This document shows positions 1 to 7,218 of a stretch of DNA of 30,287 nt, piece by piece; position 1 is the stretch's first letter, and every line of letters begins with the position of its first letter. Origin of the DNA: Verrucomicrobia bacterium UBA3841 (GTDB taxonomy: Bacteria; Verrucomicrobiota; Kiritimatiellia; RFP12; UBA1067); assembly GCA_002392765.1 (NCBI GenBank), contig DGHT01000065.1, positions 1 to 30,287 on the forward strand. Direction: 5' to 3'. A model generated the notes under the pieces. The model did no database searches. It saw only the letters and a list, made by a program, of their open reading frames with translations, and had not been told where the DNA came from. A program made the position numbers and the translations under genes.

Positions 1-743
1 AGTCGGACGTTGAATATGGTTGGATATGCGAAAACAGACAGCGCAATGCGACCATCCGGGCGATCGAAAAAGAGCTTCGCGACGACGATATTCTAATCGT
101 CTCCGATCTCGACGAGATTCCCAACCCAGCGGCCGTGCTTAAGGCGATCAAACGCGGACGCCCTGTCCGTCTGCAGCAGAAACTGTACTGTTACTACCTC
201 AACTACCGCTGCTGCACGACACCATTCTGGAACGTCGGCTCCGTGGTCTTGTCGCATAAAGACTTTTGCCATCCGCTGACATATCGCGACCTTTGCGGCG
301 GGCCGGCGTTTAATTCCTCCGAAAACGACGCTCCGACCGCGACCAAGGTCCGGGCGCTTCGCGGAATACCTCTCATGCATAATGGCGGCTGGCATTTTTC
401 ATATGTGGGAGGGTTGGAAAAAGTATTGACGAAAATCAAATCCATCGTCGACGGTCGCGGAGCACGCTTTACGGATGAAGCCGGCATACGCGAGCGCATC
501 GAAACGGGGAACGACATATACGGATGTGGAGAATGGTTTTTCGCAGAAAAAATCGATGCCTCGTTTCCGGAAGCCGCAAGAAAATTCCAACAACTCATTC
601 TCCCCGTCGATGAAAATTATCTCCGGGCCGTCCGCGTCAAAAAAATCGCAGCATACCTGAAATGGCGCGTGCGCCCGCTCGCATGGAGGCTTCTCCCGCA
701 TGGTGTTGCAGTATGGCTTTCAAAGAGGTTTTCAAAAATCTAA
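1..743 (+). CDS. Glycosyltransferase family 17-like protein, 5' partial
   Basis: The open frame runs in from the left edge (first full codon at base 3) to TAA at 741-743, so the N-terminus and start are outside the window; about 246 residues are visible. Residues 29-40 of the visible part read DILIVSDLDEIP, the acidic Asp-x-Asp signature typical of GT17-type transferases (beta-1,4-mannosyl-glycoprotein GlcNAc-transferase-like). Downstream are LQQKLYCYYLNYR and GGWHFSYVGG, also usual for this family. Donor and acceptor cannot be told from sequence; in bacteria such genes sit in surface-polysaccharide loci, as here. It converges on the minus-strand glycosyltransferase operon with only 44 bp between the stops and no convincing terminator. 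The GTG at 135 is internal, because the DLDEIP motif lies upstream of it. Confidence 0.82.
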   Translation, partial: SDVEYGWICENRQRNATIRAIEKELRDDDILIVSDLDEIPNPAAVLKAIKRGRPVRLQQKLYCYYLNYRCCTTPFWNVGSVVLSHKDFCHPLTYRDLCGGPAFNSSENDAPTATKVRALRGIPLMHNGGWHFSYVGGLEKVLTKIKSIVDGRGARFTDEAGIRERIETGNDIYGCGEWFFAEKIDASFPEAARKFQQLILPVDENYLRAVRVKKIAAYLKWRVRPLAWRLLPHGVAVWLSKRFSKI

Positions 744-787
744 ATCGAAAGTAACGGCAGAATGAAATCCACAGAACCTTCGACGTA

Positions 788-1780
788 CTACATGAACATA
801 AGCCCTGATGATTCCATCAAGACTTGAATATTGCCTTGCTCTATGAAACGCTTATGATCTTCGCGAATATAAGCACGGTAACTTTCAAAAGCCAACTGTC
901 GTGAATCATAATGCACAAGGCAGTCAGAAATTAAATCCACTATCTTAGGTATCTCGCGCTGCGCATTCTCAAACTTATAACAATCGTCTATCGGCACATC
1001 CTCGTGAAAAGCTGCCGCCCCCCGTTTTGAAGTTATTACGATGCACCCTGACATAGCCGCCTCTCTAGGGAACCGATCCTTGCCGGGATGATTGCCAAAA
1101 TCAATATAGACTTTAGCACGAAGACACCAACCATGTACTTCGGCGGGAGACATAGACCGCAACGCTACAAATCTAAAAGATTTTGGGCATGCCTTAATAA
1201 TGCGCCTTGTGAATGAGAACCCTTTTGCAGGATTGTACAATATTACATCCTCCCTTGGAGCTCTCATATCAATTGGCTCAAGATGTTCTTTGCCAAGGTA
1301 ATCCATAAGGTAATGAACATTCGTCGCCCCCATTCTACCGACAAAATCCATGGCATACTGCGACTGACACATATGAACTATCGATGCGTTTTTGAAATCG
1401 ACATTCTTTTTAAACAGTCTGTCCCTTAGCAAGTTAATCATGTCTCGTGGGCCGCACACCTTTAGTGGCCTAGTATAATTATCTACCGATAGCCACCAAA
1501 TGTATTTTTTCATCAAAGGGAACCTGAGAATAAAATCTGTACAAGTCTCTGGTATTACCAATTTTGCATTCGCTGTGTCTTCAACAGTCAAAACATATGG
1601 CACACAGAACCTCTTAAACCGTTCATGCACGACTGCACCAAAATCTTTTACATTAATATAGAACATAAAAGCGCTAATATCTAACTTCAACAGTTCGTAA
1701 CACAGTGCATGCGCAGCCTCAGTACCTCCAGTCGCAACATGAGCAGGACATACAATATAAACTGGACAACTTTTATTCAT
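788..1780 (-). CDS. Glycosyltransferase-like protein (GT4/GT-B style)
   Basis: About 330 residues. The N-terminus YIVCPAHVATGGTEAAHALC resembles the glycine-rich opening of GT-B glycosyltransferases. The C-terminal half has GNHPGKDRFPREAAMSGCIVITSKRGAAAF, a pattern like the donor-binding E-x7-E region in which a chosen glycan transferase keeps an ExxxxG segment. The exact CAZy family is not clear. I chose ATG at 1778-1780: it overlaps the upstream stop as TAATG and has GGGAG about nine bases before it. A TTG at 1793-1795 would add five residues. It is the last gene of the operon and the most AT-rich gene in the window, which points to separate acquisition. A role in assembling a surface glycan is inferred from context. 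Confidence 0.7.
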   Translation of the reverse strand: MNKSCPVYIVCPAHVATGGTEAAHALCYELLKLDISAFMFYINVKDFGAVVHERFKRFCVPYVLTVEDTANAKLVIPETCTDFILRFPLMKKYIWWLSVDNYTRPLKVCGPRDMINLLRDRLFKKNVDFKNASIVHMCQSQYAMDFVGRMGATNVHYLMDYLGKEHLEPIDMRAPREDVILYNPAKGFSFTRRIIKACPKSFRFVALRSMSPAEVHGWCLRAKVYIDFGNHPGKDRFPREAAMSGCIVITSKRGAAAFHEDVPIDDCYKFENAQREIPKIVDLISDCLVHYDSRQLAFESYRAYIREDHKRFIEQGNIQVLMESSGLMFM

Positions 1781-2568
1781 TAGACGCGCTCCCAACTTGT
1801 AAAATATTTCACGAATCCCACAGCATGGAAGCCAAGCGGCGCCTCTGCTGGCAAGAAAGCGTCATTGCGTTCAACCGAGAAGTTGGACGCCTCTTCAAGT
1901 GTCGGCCACTTCATGTCTTTCACAGCATTGCGAAACCAGAAGCGTAGAGTCTTGCAATAGAAGGTATCGTCTCCGAGGATATACCACCAGTAGGGCACAT
2001 GTCTGAACCATTTCTTGTAGACCTTAGAAGCTGCTTCGCACAGTCTTTTCGAACGAAGCGAAAATCCACCGTTCCCGACGCAGTATTTGTACGGATAGAT
2101 ATCATAATATGTAGTGTGATGCACCCAAGGAGCGCCGATATAATCCCACTTCCCGACAAACTCCTCAAGACCTGGACGCATCGGGAAGCCATCATCCTGC
2201 ACAATGAGGGCGTAGTCGGTCGCAAATCGTACATGGAGATTTTCCACCATGTCCAATGCCAATGTCTTTATCTTACCAGGCACAAGATTCTCGGCTATCT
2301 GCACCTCGATGTGAAATCTGGCGCAAAAAGACATCAGGGCGTCGGTTTTTAAGTTCGTCACAAGCACTGCCGGCATTATCCCCTGCGTCTGGAATGTCTT
2401 CAACAGCGAAAATTCAGTCCGCCAGAAACTGGAGTCAAATTCTTTTTCACTCTGAAAATAATATGCGATGACAGTGACATTACGTATCTTGGAGTCGGCA
2501 TACGACTCCTTGCGCAAAGATTCAATGTTCAGTCTCTGCCATTCGATGAGTTCAACAGGACAAGCCAT
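1780..2568 (-). CDS. DUF5672 family protein (putative GT-A glycosyltransferase)
   Basis: 262 residues. The pattern YALIVQDDGFPMRPGLEEF followed by WDYIGAPW and then VGNGGFSLRSKRL is characteristic of DUF5672, a family found in LPS and capsule loci and thought to be glycosyltransferase-like; QDDG could be the metal-binding acidic motif. No member-specific substrate can be assigned. The start ATG at 2566-2568 directly follows the upstream TAG and is preceded by AGGAGGGG, a near-perfect ribosome binding site, so translation is probably re-initiated from the previous gene. The stop overlaps the next ATG by one base. The tight coupling on both sides argues that the three neighbouring genes work on the same glycan. 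Confidence 0.8.
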   Translation of the reverse strand: MACPVELIEWQRLNIESLRKESYADSKIRNVTVIAYYFQSEKEFDSSFWRTEFSLLKTFQTQGIMPAVLVTNLKTDALMSFCARFHIEVQIAENLVPGKIKTLALDMVENLHVRFATDYALIVQDDGFPMRPGLEEFVGKWDYIGAPWVHHTTYYDIYPYKYCVGNGGFSLRSKRLCEAASKVYKKWFRHVPYWWYILGDDTFYCKTLRFWFRNAVKDMKWPTLEEASNFSVERNDAFLPAEAPLGFHAVGFVKYFTSWERV

Positions 2569-3477
2569 CTACCCCTCCTGCCGTAGCAATGTCTGCACCG
2601 GCGACAGATCGCTCCTGTGAAGATGTTCCGCCAGAGTCCAGCCAAGCGGTGCGAGGCAGATTCCCTTTTCCCAAGCTACGCCTACGGAACCTTTCTCAAA
2701 CCCGTCGTACAGTCGCAGATACTTTTCAAATCGGCGAATCTGGACTACAGGCATGAAAAATGTGCAGCATGTACTTGGAACCCGGCAATAGAGACTTCCG
2801 TCTATCGCAACCAGTTTCCCAATGTCCTGGAAGCGAACCCTATCTGGGTGAAAATGCGGGTTCATCCCAATGACCTTGGAATGGTCTCTCATAACCTTAA
2901 AACATGTGGTAAATGCGGTCTCGTTCAACTTGTAGTCGTCTTCAAGTATCAACGCCAGCGTATCATCTGAATCATTCAGGGCAATGTCAATCTGCGTTTG
3001 AAATGTCGGGCCATTGCCATGCCCCTTTGCGTCTATGACATCAAACTCCAAGCCCGCAGCGTCCGCTGCCTCCCGGTACTGGCGCAACCCGACATTTGAG
3101 AGCCTGTCCACGACAAGGGAAATACGTATGTTTTCCTTCCCATAAGTCGCAGCAAATTTTGCAGCCGCAGGGAAAAGAGAGCATCCGCCAACTTTAATTA
3201 CATCATTTCTTGTCTTAATCCCGATATCCTCCAATTGCCGCGAAGCATTTATATTCATCACAAAATCCGTCGTCCTAAGAATAACATGCAACTTTCGCAA
3301 ATCGGCCGCAGCTCCGACATCCAAACGCTTCCGCAACTTATATCTCCGATATAGACTCGGGAAATGGTCTCGTCCAATATTCACGTTCTGGAAGAAATAC
3401 CGCAGATAGCGGGGATTGAGCCTCGCCTTTTGTAGTACTTTCTTCAGTTCAGAAATCATATCACAGATACTTCTCAT
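2569..3477 (-). CDS. GT-A-like glycosyltransferase, family unassigned
   Basis: 302 residues from the first ATG. A central stretch reads ISLVVDRLSN, then TLALILEDDYKLNETAF, a nucleotide-sugar/metal site of the kind seen in GT-A enzymes (EDDY in place of DxD), with MNPHFHPDRVRF and CRVPSTCCTFFMP after it. I do not recognise a precise family. Start choice matters: ATG at 3475-3477 overlaps the ATPase gene by 17 bp and has no ribosome binding site. ATG at 3457-3459 follows the ATPase TGA by one base, has GAGAAG upstream, and would drop only six residues; I think it is the likelier start. If the ATPase gene was inserted here, this gene may have lost its own leader and now depends on the ATPase transcript. 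Confidence 0.65.
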   Translation of the reverse strand: MRSICDMISELKKVLQKARLNPRYLRYFFQNVNIGRDHFPSLYRRYKLRKRLDVGAAADLRKLHVILRTTDFVMNINASRQLEDIGIKTRNDVIKVGGCSLFPAAAKFAATYGKENIRISLVVDRLSNVGLRQYREAADAAGLEFDVIDAKGHGNGPTFQTQIDIALNDSDDTLALILEDDYKLNETAFTTCFKVMRDHSKVIGMNPHFHPDRVRFQDIGKLVAIDGSLYCRVPSTCCTFFMPVVQIRRFEKYLRLYDGFEKGSVGVAWEKGICLAPLGWTLAEHLHRSDLSPVQTLLRQEG

Positions 3478-4789
3478 CTAGATGCGCTCGATAGGCCGCT
3501 TCGGCATCAACTCCGGGCGGGATGATGCCGACAACATTTTTCGTTGCGCTTCCCCGCCCCCACAGCGCCGCGACATTGACTACAAGCCCACGTTCTTTGA
3601 CTGGGACTGGATTCTGCGTAAGCGACAGGACGCAGCCAGGCGCGCGTTCCACGCCCATTTCGTCAATCACGGTGAAATGTCGCATCGCATCCATCCCTGG
3701 ATTCGCCGACATCTTTATTTCCACGGGATAAAGTCTGCCCGAACGGGATATAAGCAGATCGATCTCCCTCATTGCGTCATCGCGATAGCAGTAAAGATAG
3801 TGCGAAGGATCAAGCCCGGCCGCCTGATATGAGCGAACAATCTGCCCCACGACCCACGACTCGAAAAAATGCCCCGCCTGATTCGAGGCGAAAAGCGCGG
3901 AGGAATCGGCTATCCGGGCCAGATGGCACGCAAGACCGGTATCCATGAAGTGCAGCTTCGGCCGCTTGACCACGCGCTTCACCGGATTCCCCGACCATGA
4001 ATGAAGCAGAAACACAAGGCCGGTCGCTTCCAGCACGCCAATCCACGACTTGACGGTCTTGGCGTCCACGCCGATGGACGAGGCGATGTCCTCATATACC
4101 AGCTCCTCGCCAGTCCGCGCGGCAACGCAGGCAAGGAAGCTTTCAAAGCGGCCGATGTCGCGGACGTTTATCACTTTGCGTATGTCGCGTTCAATGTATG
4201 TCTGGACATAAGATGAAAAGAACAGATCCCTGTTCATCTTCTCCCCTGCGCAGACAAGCGCAGGCATTCCTCCGCGAAACACCGCCTCTTGCGCTTCCTT
4301 GAGAGACATCGGCTCTGTAAAAGGTGCATGATCGGAAGGCAGAAACGGGGCTGAGGCAGACATCCCTTTGATTTCCGCCTGAGAAAACGACGACAATGAA
4401 AGCACCGCCGCCCGGCCGGCAAGCGATTCGCCGACTTTATCCATCATCTTGAAAAGCTGAGATCCCGTCAGGAAATAAAGTCCCGCTCCGTTGCGCTCGT
4501 CTACCGCCATCTTGATGAAGGGAAGCAATTCAGGGACATACTGGAACTCGTCTATCATCAATGGCGGTTCATACTGCGCAAGAAAAAGCTCCGGGTCGTT
4601 TTTAGCCGCTTCTTTAAGGGTGGGATTGTCAAAACTCACCATGCGTACGCCTTTGCCAGATAAAAACCGCTTCATCAGCGTTGACTTACCGACCTGCCGC
4701 GAACCGCCAAGAATCACAACTTTGAAGGTTGCTGCTGCATTTGACAAGACAGCCTCCAAATGGCGATTTATGTAAGTTTTTCCACTCAT
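3461..4789 (-). CDS. AAA ATPase with DUF4143 / PD-(D/E)XK-like C-terminus
   Basis: 442 residues. Walker A GGSRQVGKST at 28-37, Walker B PPLMIDEFQY at 75-84 with Asp80-Glu81, and a sensor-like YFLTGSQ further on make it an ATPase of the COG1373 type. The C-terminal third, roughly 300-370, has FFESWVVGQI, REIDLLI and YPVEIKMS. That E...D...ExK layout resembles the restriction-endonuclease-fold part of DUF4143 proteins. Biological roles in this family are poorly known; they are often present in many copies and behave like dispersible genes. Here it is out of place inside a glycan operon. It overlaps the upstream gene by ATGA and the downstream gene by up to 17 bp, but has a private promoter ending eight bases before its ATG and no ribosome binding site, so its mRNA is probably leaderless. 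Confidence 0.88.
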   Translation of the reverse strand: MSGKTYINRHLEAVLSNAAATFKVVILGGSRQVGKSTLMKRFLSGKGVRMVSFDNPTLKEAAKNDPELFLAQYEPPLMIDEFQYVPELLPFIKMAVDERNGAGLYFLTGSQLFKMMDKVGESLAGRAAVLSLSSFSQAEIKGMSASAPFLPSDHAPFTEPMSLKEAQEAVFRGGMPALVCAGEKMNRDLFFSSYVQTYIERDIRKVINVRDIGRFESFLACVAARTGEELVYEDIASSIGVDAKTVKSWIGVLEATGLVFLLHSWSGNPVKRVVKRPKLHFMDTGLACHLARIADSSALFASNQAGHFFESWVVGQIVRSYQAAGLDPSHYLYCYRDDAMREIDLLISRSGRLYPVEIKMSANPGMDAMRHFTVIDEMGVERAPGCVLSLTQNPVPVKERGLVVNVAALWGRGSATKNVVGIIPPGVDAEAAYRAHLDEKYL

Positions 4790-5832
4790 TTGCAGATATT
4801 ATACCAAAGTTTCTGCGCATCAGCAATAGCCAATTCCGTTTTTCCGGGAAATAAATTCCGTTTTTCCGGCCACAGAGTTCCGTTTTTTCGGCAAATGGCC
4901 GAACTATGTTCGGCCAAAACATGCCATCCTCCCTCCAAAAGGTATAGCGGGTAGGAGAGCGCGAGCTTGACGCGGTTCAACAGCGACGGGCGGCAAGGTC
5001 TCTGGGTCGCTATGAAGTCGTTGATCTTCCCGGTATCGGCAAGCCACCGCAAGCGCAGTCGCGTAGCCGAAGCTCCAACGCCCGCCATTGCGCGGGAAAT
5101 CGCCTCCGAAGGAACCGGCCCTGCATGATCAGCCGAAAACAAAATGCCGTTCTCGCCGTTCTTGATGTACTCGTTCATCGTTGCATCATCGTTTGCGACA
5201 ACGCATTTGCCCATTGCCATTGCTTCCAGGAAAGCCATGCCAATGCCTTCCTTGCGGCGCGGGGCGATTACGATACCACATTTTGCAATTCGTGCAATGT
5301 AAGCATCGCGTTCAAGGAACTCGTCTGCACGTTTGACGTCAAATACATACCCATCTGAGGGCGGAAACAACTTCTCCGCAACTGATCGAGTAATCTCTCC
5401 TCGTTCCCAAAGGAACACACGCTTGGGATCCCCTTTCTCCTTCGGCAAGCTATCAGGGTCAGGAAAATATCTTACGTCAAGAATATTAGTCACCCCGCAA
5501 CGTCTCGCATGTTCCGTCACCTTGTCGCAAAACGAGACAACTCCCATTCCACTCCAGGCAATGCGCTTCCACTGCCAGTAGCTCGACCATTCATTGTCGT
5601 ACATTGGCACGAAGACATTGCGCTTACCCGGGAAGAAGAAGCGCCATCTGGAAATCGGGAACTCCCATATTACAGCAACGTCACAATCCTTCGCAACTTT
5701 CTGGGCTCCGGTTCGATAATACTGCGAATAATAATGCTCAACTACTTCAAACGCCTTGCGAACAACAGCAAGGAAGAACTCAGCTGAGCGAGTCTTCTTG
5801 TGGCATTCATGATCTACAAACAACAGTTTCAC
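4786..5832 (-). CDS. GT4-like glycosyltransferase with foreign C-terminal tail
   Basis: 348 residues from GTG at 5830-5832 (GTGA overlap with the gene before). The core is GT-B-like: APRRKEGIGMAFLEAMAMGKCVVANDDATMNEYIKNGENGILF is the usual GT4 donor-sugar region with its E-x7-E-type glutamates. Normal-looking sequence ends near SYPLYLLEGG. From there the frame runs through a 21-bp palindrome, three 22-bp repeats and the ATPase promoter, giving a tail with RKNG, PEKRN and PGKTE, which is one DNA repeat read in three frames because 22 is not a multiple of three. The tail is therefore DNA-driven rather than protein-driven. I infer that insertion of the ATPase cassette replaced the true end of this enzyme; the catalytic core may still work. 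Confidence 0.75.
   Translation of the reverse strand: MKLLFVDHECHKKTRSAEFFLAVVRKAFEVVEHYYSQYYRTGAQKVAKDCDVAVIWEFPISRWRFFFPGKRNVFVPMYDNEWSSYWQWKRIAWSGMGVVSFCDKVTEHARRCGVTNILDVRYFPDPDSLPKEKGDPKRVFLWERGEITRSVAEKLFPPSDGYVFDVKRADEFLERDAYIARIAKCGIVIAPRRKEGIGMAFLEAMAMGKCVVANDDATMNEYIKNGENGILFSADHAGPVPSEAISRAMAGVGASATRLRLRWLADTGKINDFIATQRPCRPSLLNRVKLALSYPLYLLEGGWHVLAEHSSAICRKNGTLWPEKRNLFPGKTELAIADAQKLWYNICK
4798..4826 (-). promoter_or_regulatory. Promoter of the AAA ATPase gene (leaderless)
   Basis: Minus strand: -35 TTGCTG (4826-4821), 17-bp spacer, extended -10 TGGTATAAT (TATAAT at 4803-4798). Only eight bases separate the -10 box from the ATG at 4789, so transcription should start at or within a base or two of the start codon. 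No Shine-Dalgarno sequence is present. The whole promoter lies inside the coding end of the preceding glycosyltransferase gene. Confidence 0.75.
4829..4894 (-). repeat. Three tandem 22-bp repeats upstream of the ATPase promoter
   Basis: Units at 4894-4873, 4872-4851 and 4850-4829 share the core CCGGAAAAACGGAA (first unit CCGAAAAAACGGAA). The phase is exactly 22 bp, about two helical turns, so the cores lie on one face of the DNA. The last unit ends two bases before the -35 box, a position suited to an operator or activator array. The array is also translated as the tail of the upstream gene. Confidence 0.85.
4896..4916. promoter_or_regulatory. Perfect palindrome next to the 22-bp repeat array
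   Basis: Perfect inverted repeat: arms TGGCCGAAC and GTTCGGCCA around a three-base centre TAT, one base upstream of the repeat array. It could be a dimeric regulator site or an end of the inserted cassette. It is not followed by a T-run on the minus strand, so an intrinsic terminator is unlikely. Confidence 0.7.
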
Positions 5833-6857
5833 AGAGGCGAGATCTCCACGAAGAACTTGTCAAACTGCCCGGATATCTCGCGCCAGGAATAAACAGGAAT
5901 GTCCCGTGCGGCATTTTCGGCAATACGCTGACAGAAAGCGGGATCGTCCGCCAGGCGCATTATGAGCGGAGCGTAGTCACCGTCCCTTGCAAGAAGCGCG
6001 TTTTCCCCATTCTTAAAGAAGTTGTTGGCTTCTCCGTCAAAAGCAAGGATCGGCTTCTTCCAGCGAAGATATTCCTGGAGTTTCGCATTGCAGTCTTGAT
6101 CCGAGGTGCAGACAAAGGCATCCGCCTGCGACATCACGCCGTACTGTTCCTCCTTTGAAAGCCACCCAAGGAAGATGCAGTTGTCGCTTGCATACGGTTT
6201 CAAGTAGTCCTCGTCACGCCCTGTCAGATAGAGCATTATGTCCTTTGGAACAAGCCGCATCGCCTTGCAAATGTCATCCGTACGCTTCCATCGCGCCTTG
6301 TCGCCCGTATAGACGATGTTAAAACGTCCCTCTAGCTTTATCGTGTCCGATCGCTGCATGCCGTCTATCGGGTCTGCTCCGTTCGGAATGTATTTGCACT
6401 CCACTCCCCAGCGACGGCCTATCTTCTGCAGTTCATAACTGAGCGTCACCACGGCATCGGAATTTTTCACTATACGCTTCTCCATCCAATCCATGCCGAC
6501 TTTGCCAGGCCTCCCAAAGAGATTGCCCCAAATACGCCCATAATGGTCATCCCATCCGTGTACAACCTTGAACGCCTTGTGTCGGCAGAGCCAACGACGG
6601 CAGAAGAGAGGATTTAGCGCAACGGTCGAACCGTATGTGTAAACTATGTCAGGCTTGAACTCATCGATGCGCCGTGCGAGCATAAATGGATTGCGCGAAC
6701 TCCTCCACCCTGACCACCCGACAGACCAGCCAAGTTTCTCAAGGTTATAGCCTATCGCATCTATGCTGTACGGCGCATTGGCGAAATGCTCTGCACAATC
6801 CTGGGCTTCAAACCATGGATGTCGGGTGCTTGAGACATAGAGGATACGCCTTTTCAT
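5829..6857 (-). CDS. GT4-family glycosyltransferase
   Basis: 342 residues. The N-terminus MKRRILYVSSTRHPWFE opens a GT-B Rossmann domain; DIVYTYGST, KVVHGWDDHYGR and VVTLSYELQKIGRRWG are typical acceptor-domain segments. The C-terminal domain has YIPNGADP, FNIVYTGDKARWKR, CIFLGWLSKEEQYGVMSQADAFVCTSDQDCNAKLQEYLRWKKPILAF and GENALL, the standard GT4 donor-binding layout with Lys in place of the more usual first Glu of the E-x7-E motif. It is the first gene of the minus-strand operon, starting at ATG 6857 with GAGGT shortly before it. The operon promoter lies about 180 bases upstream, so the mRNA has a long leader. Nucleotide-sugar specificity cannot be predicted. It overlaps the next gene by four bases. 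Confidence 0.85.
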   Translation of the reverse strand: MKRRILYVSSTRHPWFEAQDCAEHFANAPYSIDAIGYNLEKLGWSVGWSGWRSSRNPFMLARRIDEFKPDIVYTYGSTVALNPLFCRRWLCRHKAFKVVHGWDDHYGRIWGNLFGRPGKVGMDWMEKRIVKNSDAVVTLSYELQKIGRRWGVECKYIPNGADPIDGMQRSDTIKLEGRFNIVYTGDKARWKRTDDICKAMRLVPKDIMLYLTGRDEDYLKPYASDNCIFLGWLSKEEQYGVMSQADAFVCTSDQDCNAKLQEYLRWKKPILAFDGEANNFFKNGENALLARDGDYAPLIMRLADDPAFCQRIAENAARDIPVYSWREISGQFDKFFVEISPL

Positions 6858-6997
6858 GCAGAGACCTCAAAAACGCGTGCGACCAAATGCCGACATTGAG
6901 CCACCGCTACGCGCCGGACACCCCGGCATATTCCGCTCGCGCATCTTGTTCATTCCGTAATATTTTGAAACCTGTCCAGAAGAGGACTATACACTCC

Positions 6998-7032
6998 ATC
7001 CGCTCCGCGGAGATGGTTTGCGGAGAGCGGAT
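6998..7032 (-). other. Stem-loop at the 5' end of the glycan operon leader
   Basis: Minus-strand RNA would pair ATCCGCTCTCCGC with GCGGAGCGGAT (8 + 3 bp with a two-base bulge, loop of eleven bases). With the predicted transcription start near 7040 this hairpin begins about eight bases into the message, as 5'-end protective or regulatory hairpins do. There is no T-run after it, so it is not a simple attenuator. Confidence 0.45.
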
Positions 7033-7046
7033 CCGCCACGGGGAAT

Positions 7047-7075
7047 ATTATATCATAAACTCGTACAAATCTAAA
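7047..7075 (-). promoter_or_regulatory. Promoter of the minus-strand glycosyltransferase operon
   Basis: Minus strand: -35 TTTAGA (7075-7070), 17-bp spacer, -10 TATAAT (7052-7047) preceded by TGA, which matches an extended -10 (TGnTATAAT). It leaves a leader of about 180 bases before the ATG at 6857. Confidence 0.65.
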
Positions 7076-7118
7076 TAGCGCATTTTCGAACGGCCGCTGC
7101 CTTGGCCTCGATGTTCGC

Positions 7119-7147
7119 TTTACACAAACCGGCTTTTATGGTAGAAT
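7119..7147 (+). promoter_or_regulatory. Promoter of the GT2 gene
   Basis: -35 TTTACA at 7119-7124, 17-bp spacer, -10 TAGAAT at 7142-7147 preceded by TGG (extended -10 form). The leader to the GTG at 7219 would be about 65 bases. Confidence 0.65.
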
Positions 7148-7218
7148 AATCGGCAAAAGGAAACTTCCCGGCGAATTCGAACGTTGAATCGCGCCAAAAC
7201 GAACATTGACATCTCACT

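Larger units (their letters stand above)
6858..7218. other. Divergent intergenic region between glycan operon and GT2 gene
   Basis: 361 bp without a convincing gene. It holds two divergent promoters (minus at 7047-7075, plus at 7119-7147) and the leader stem-loop at 6998-7032. The -35 boxes face each other about 43 bp apart, so one bound regulator could influence both directions. I see no tRNA or other RNA gene in it. Confidence 0.6.

Noticed and set aside
4829..4894. CRISPR array
   Set aside because: The repeats are about 16 bp with 6-bp gaps and only three units; no spacers of normal length and no cas genes.
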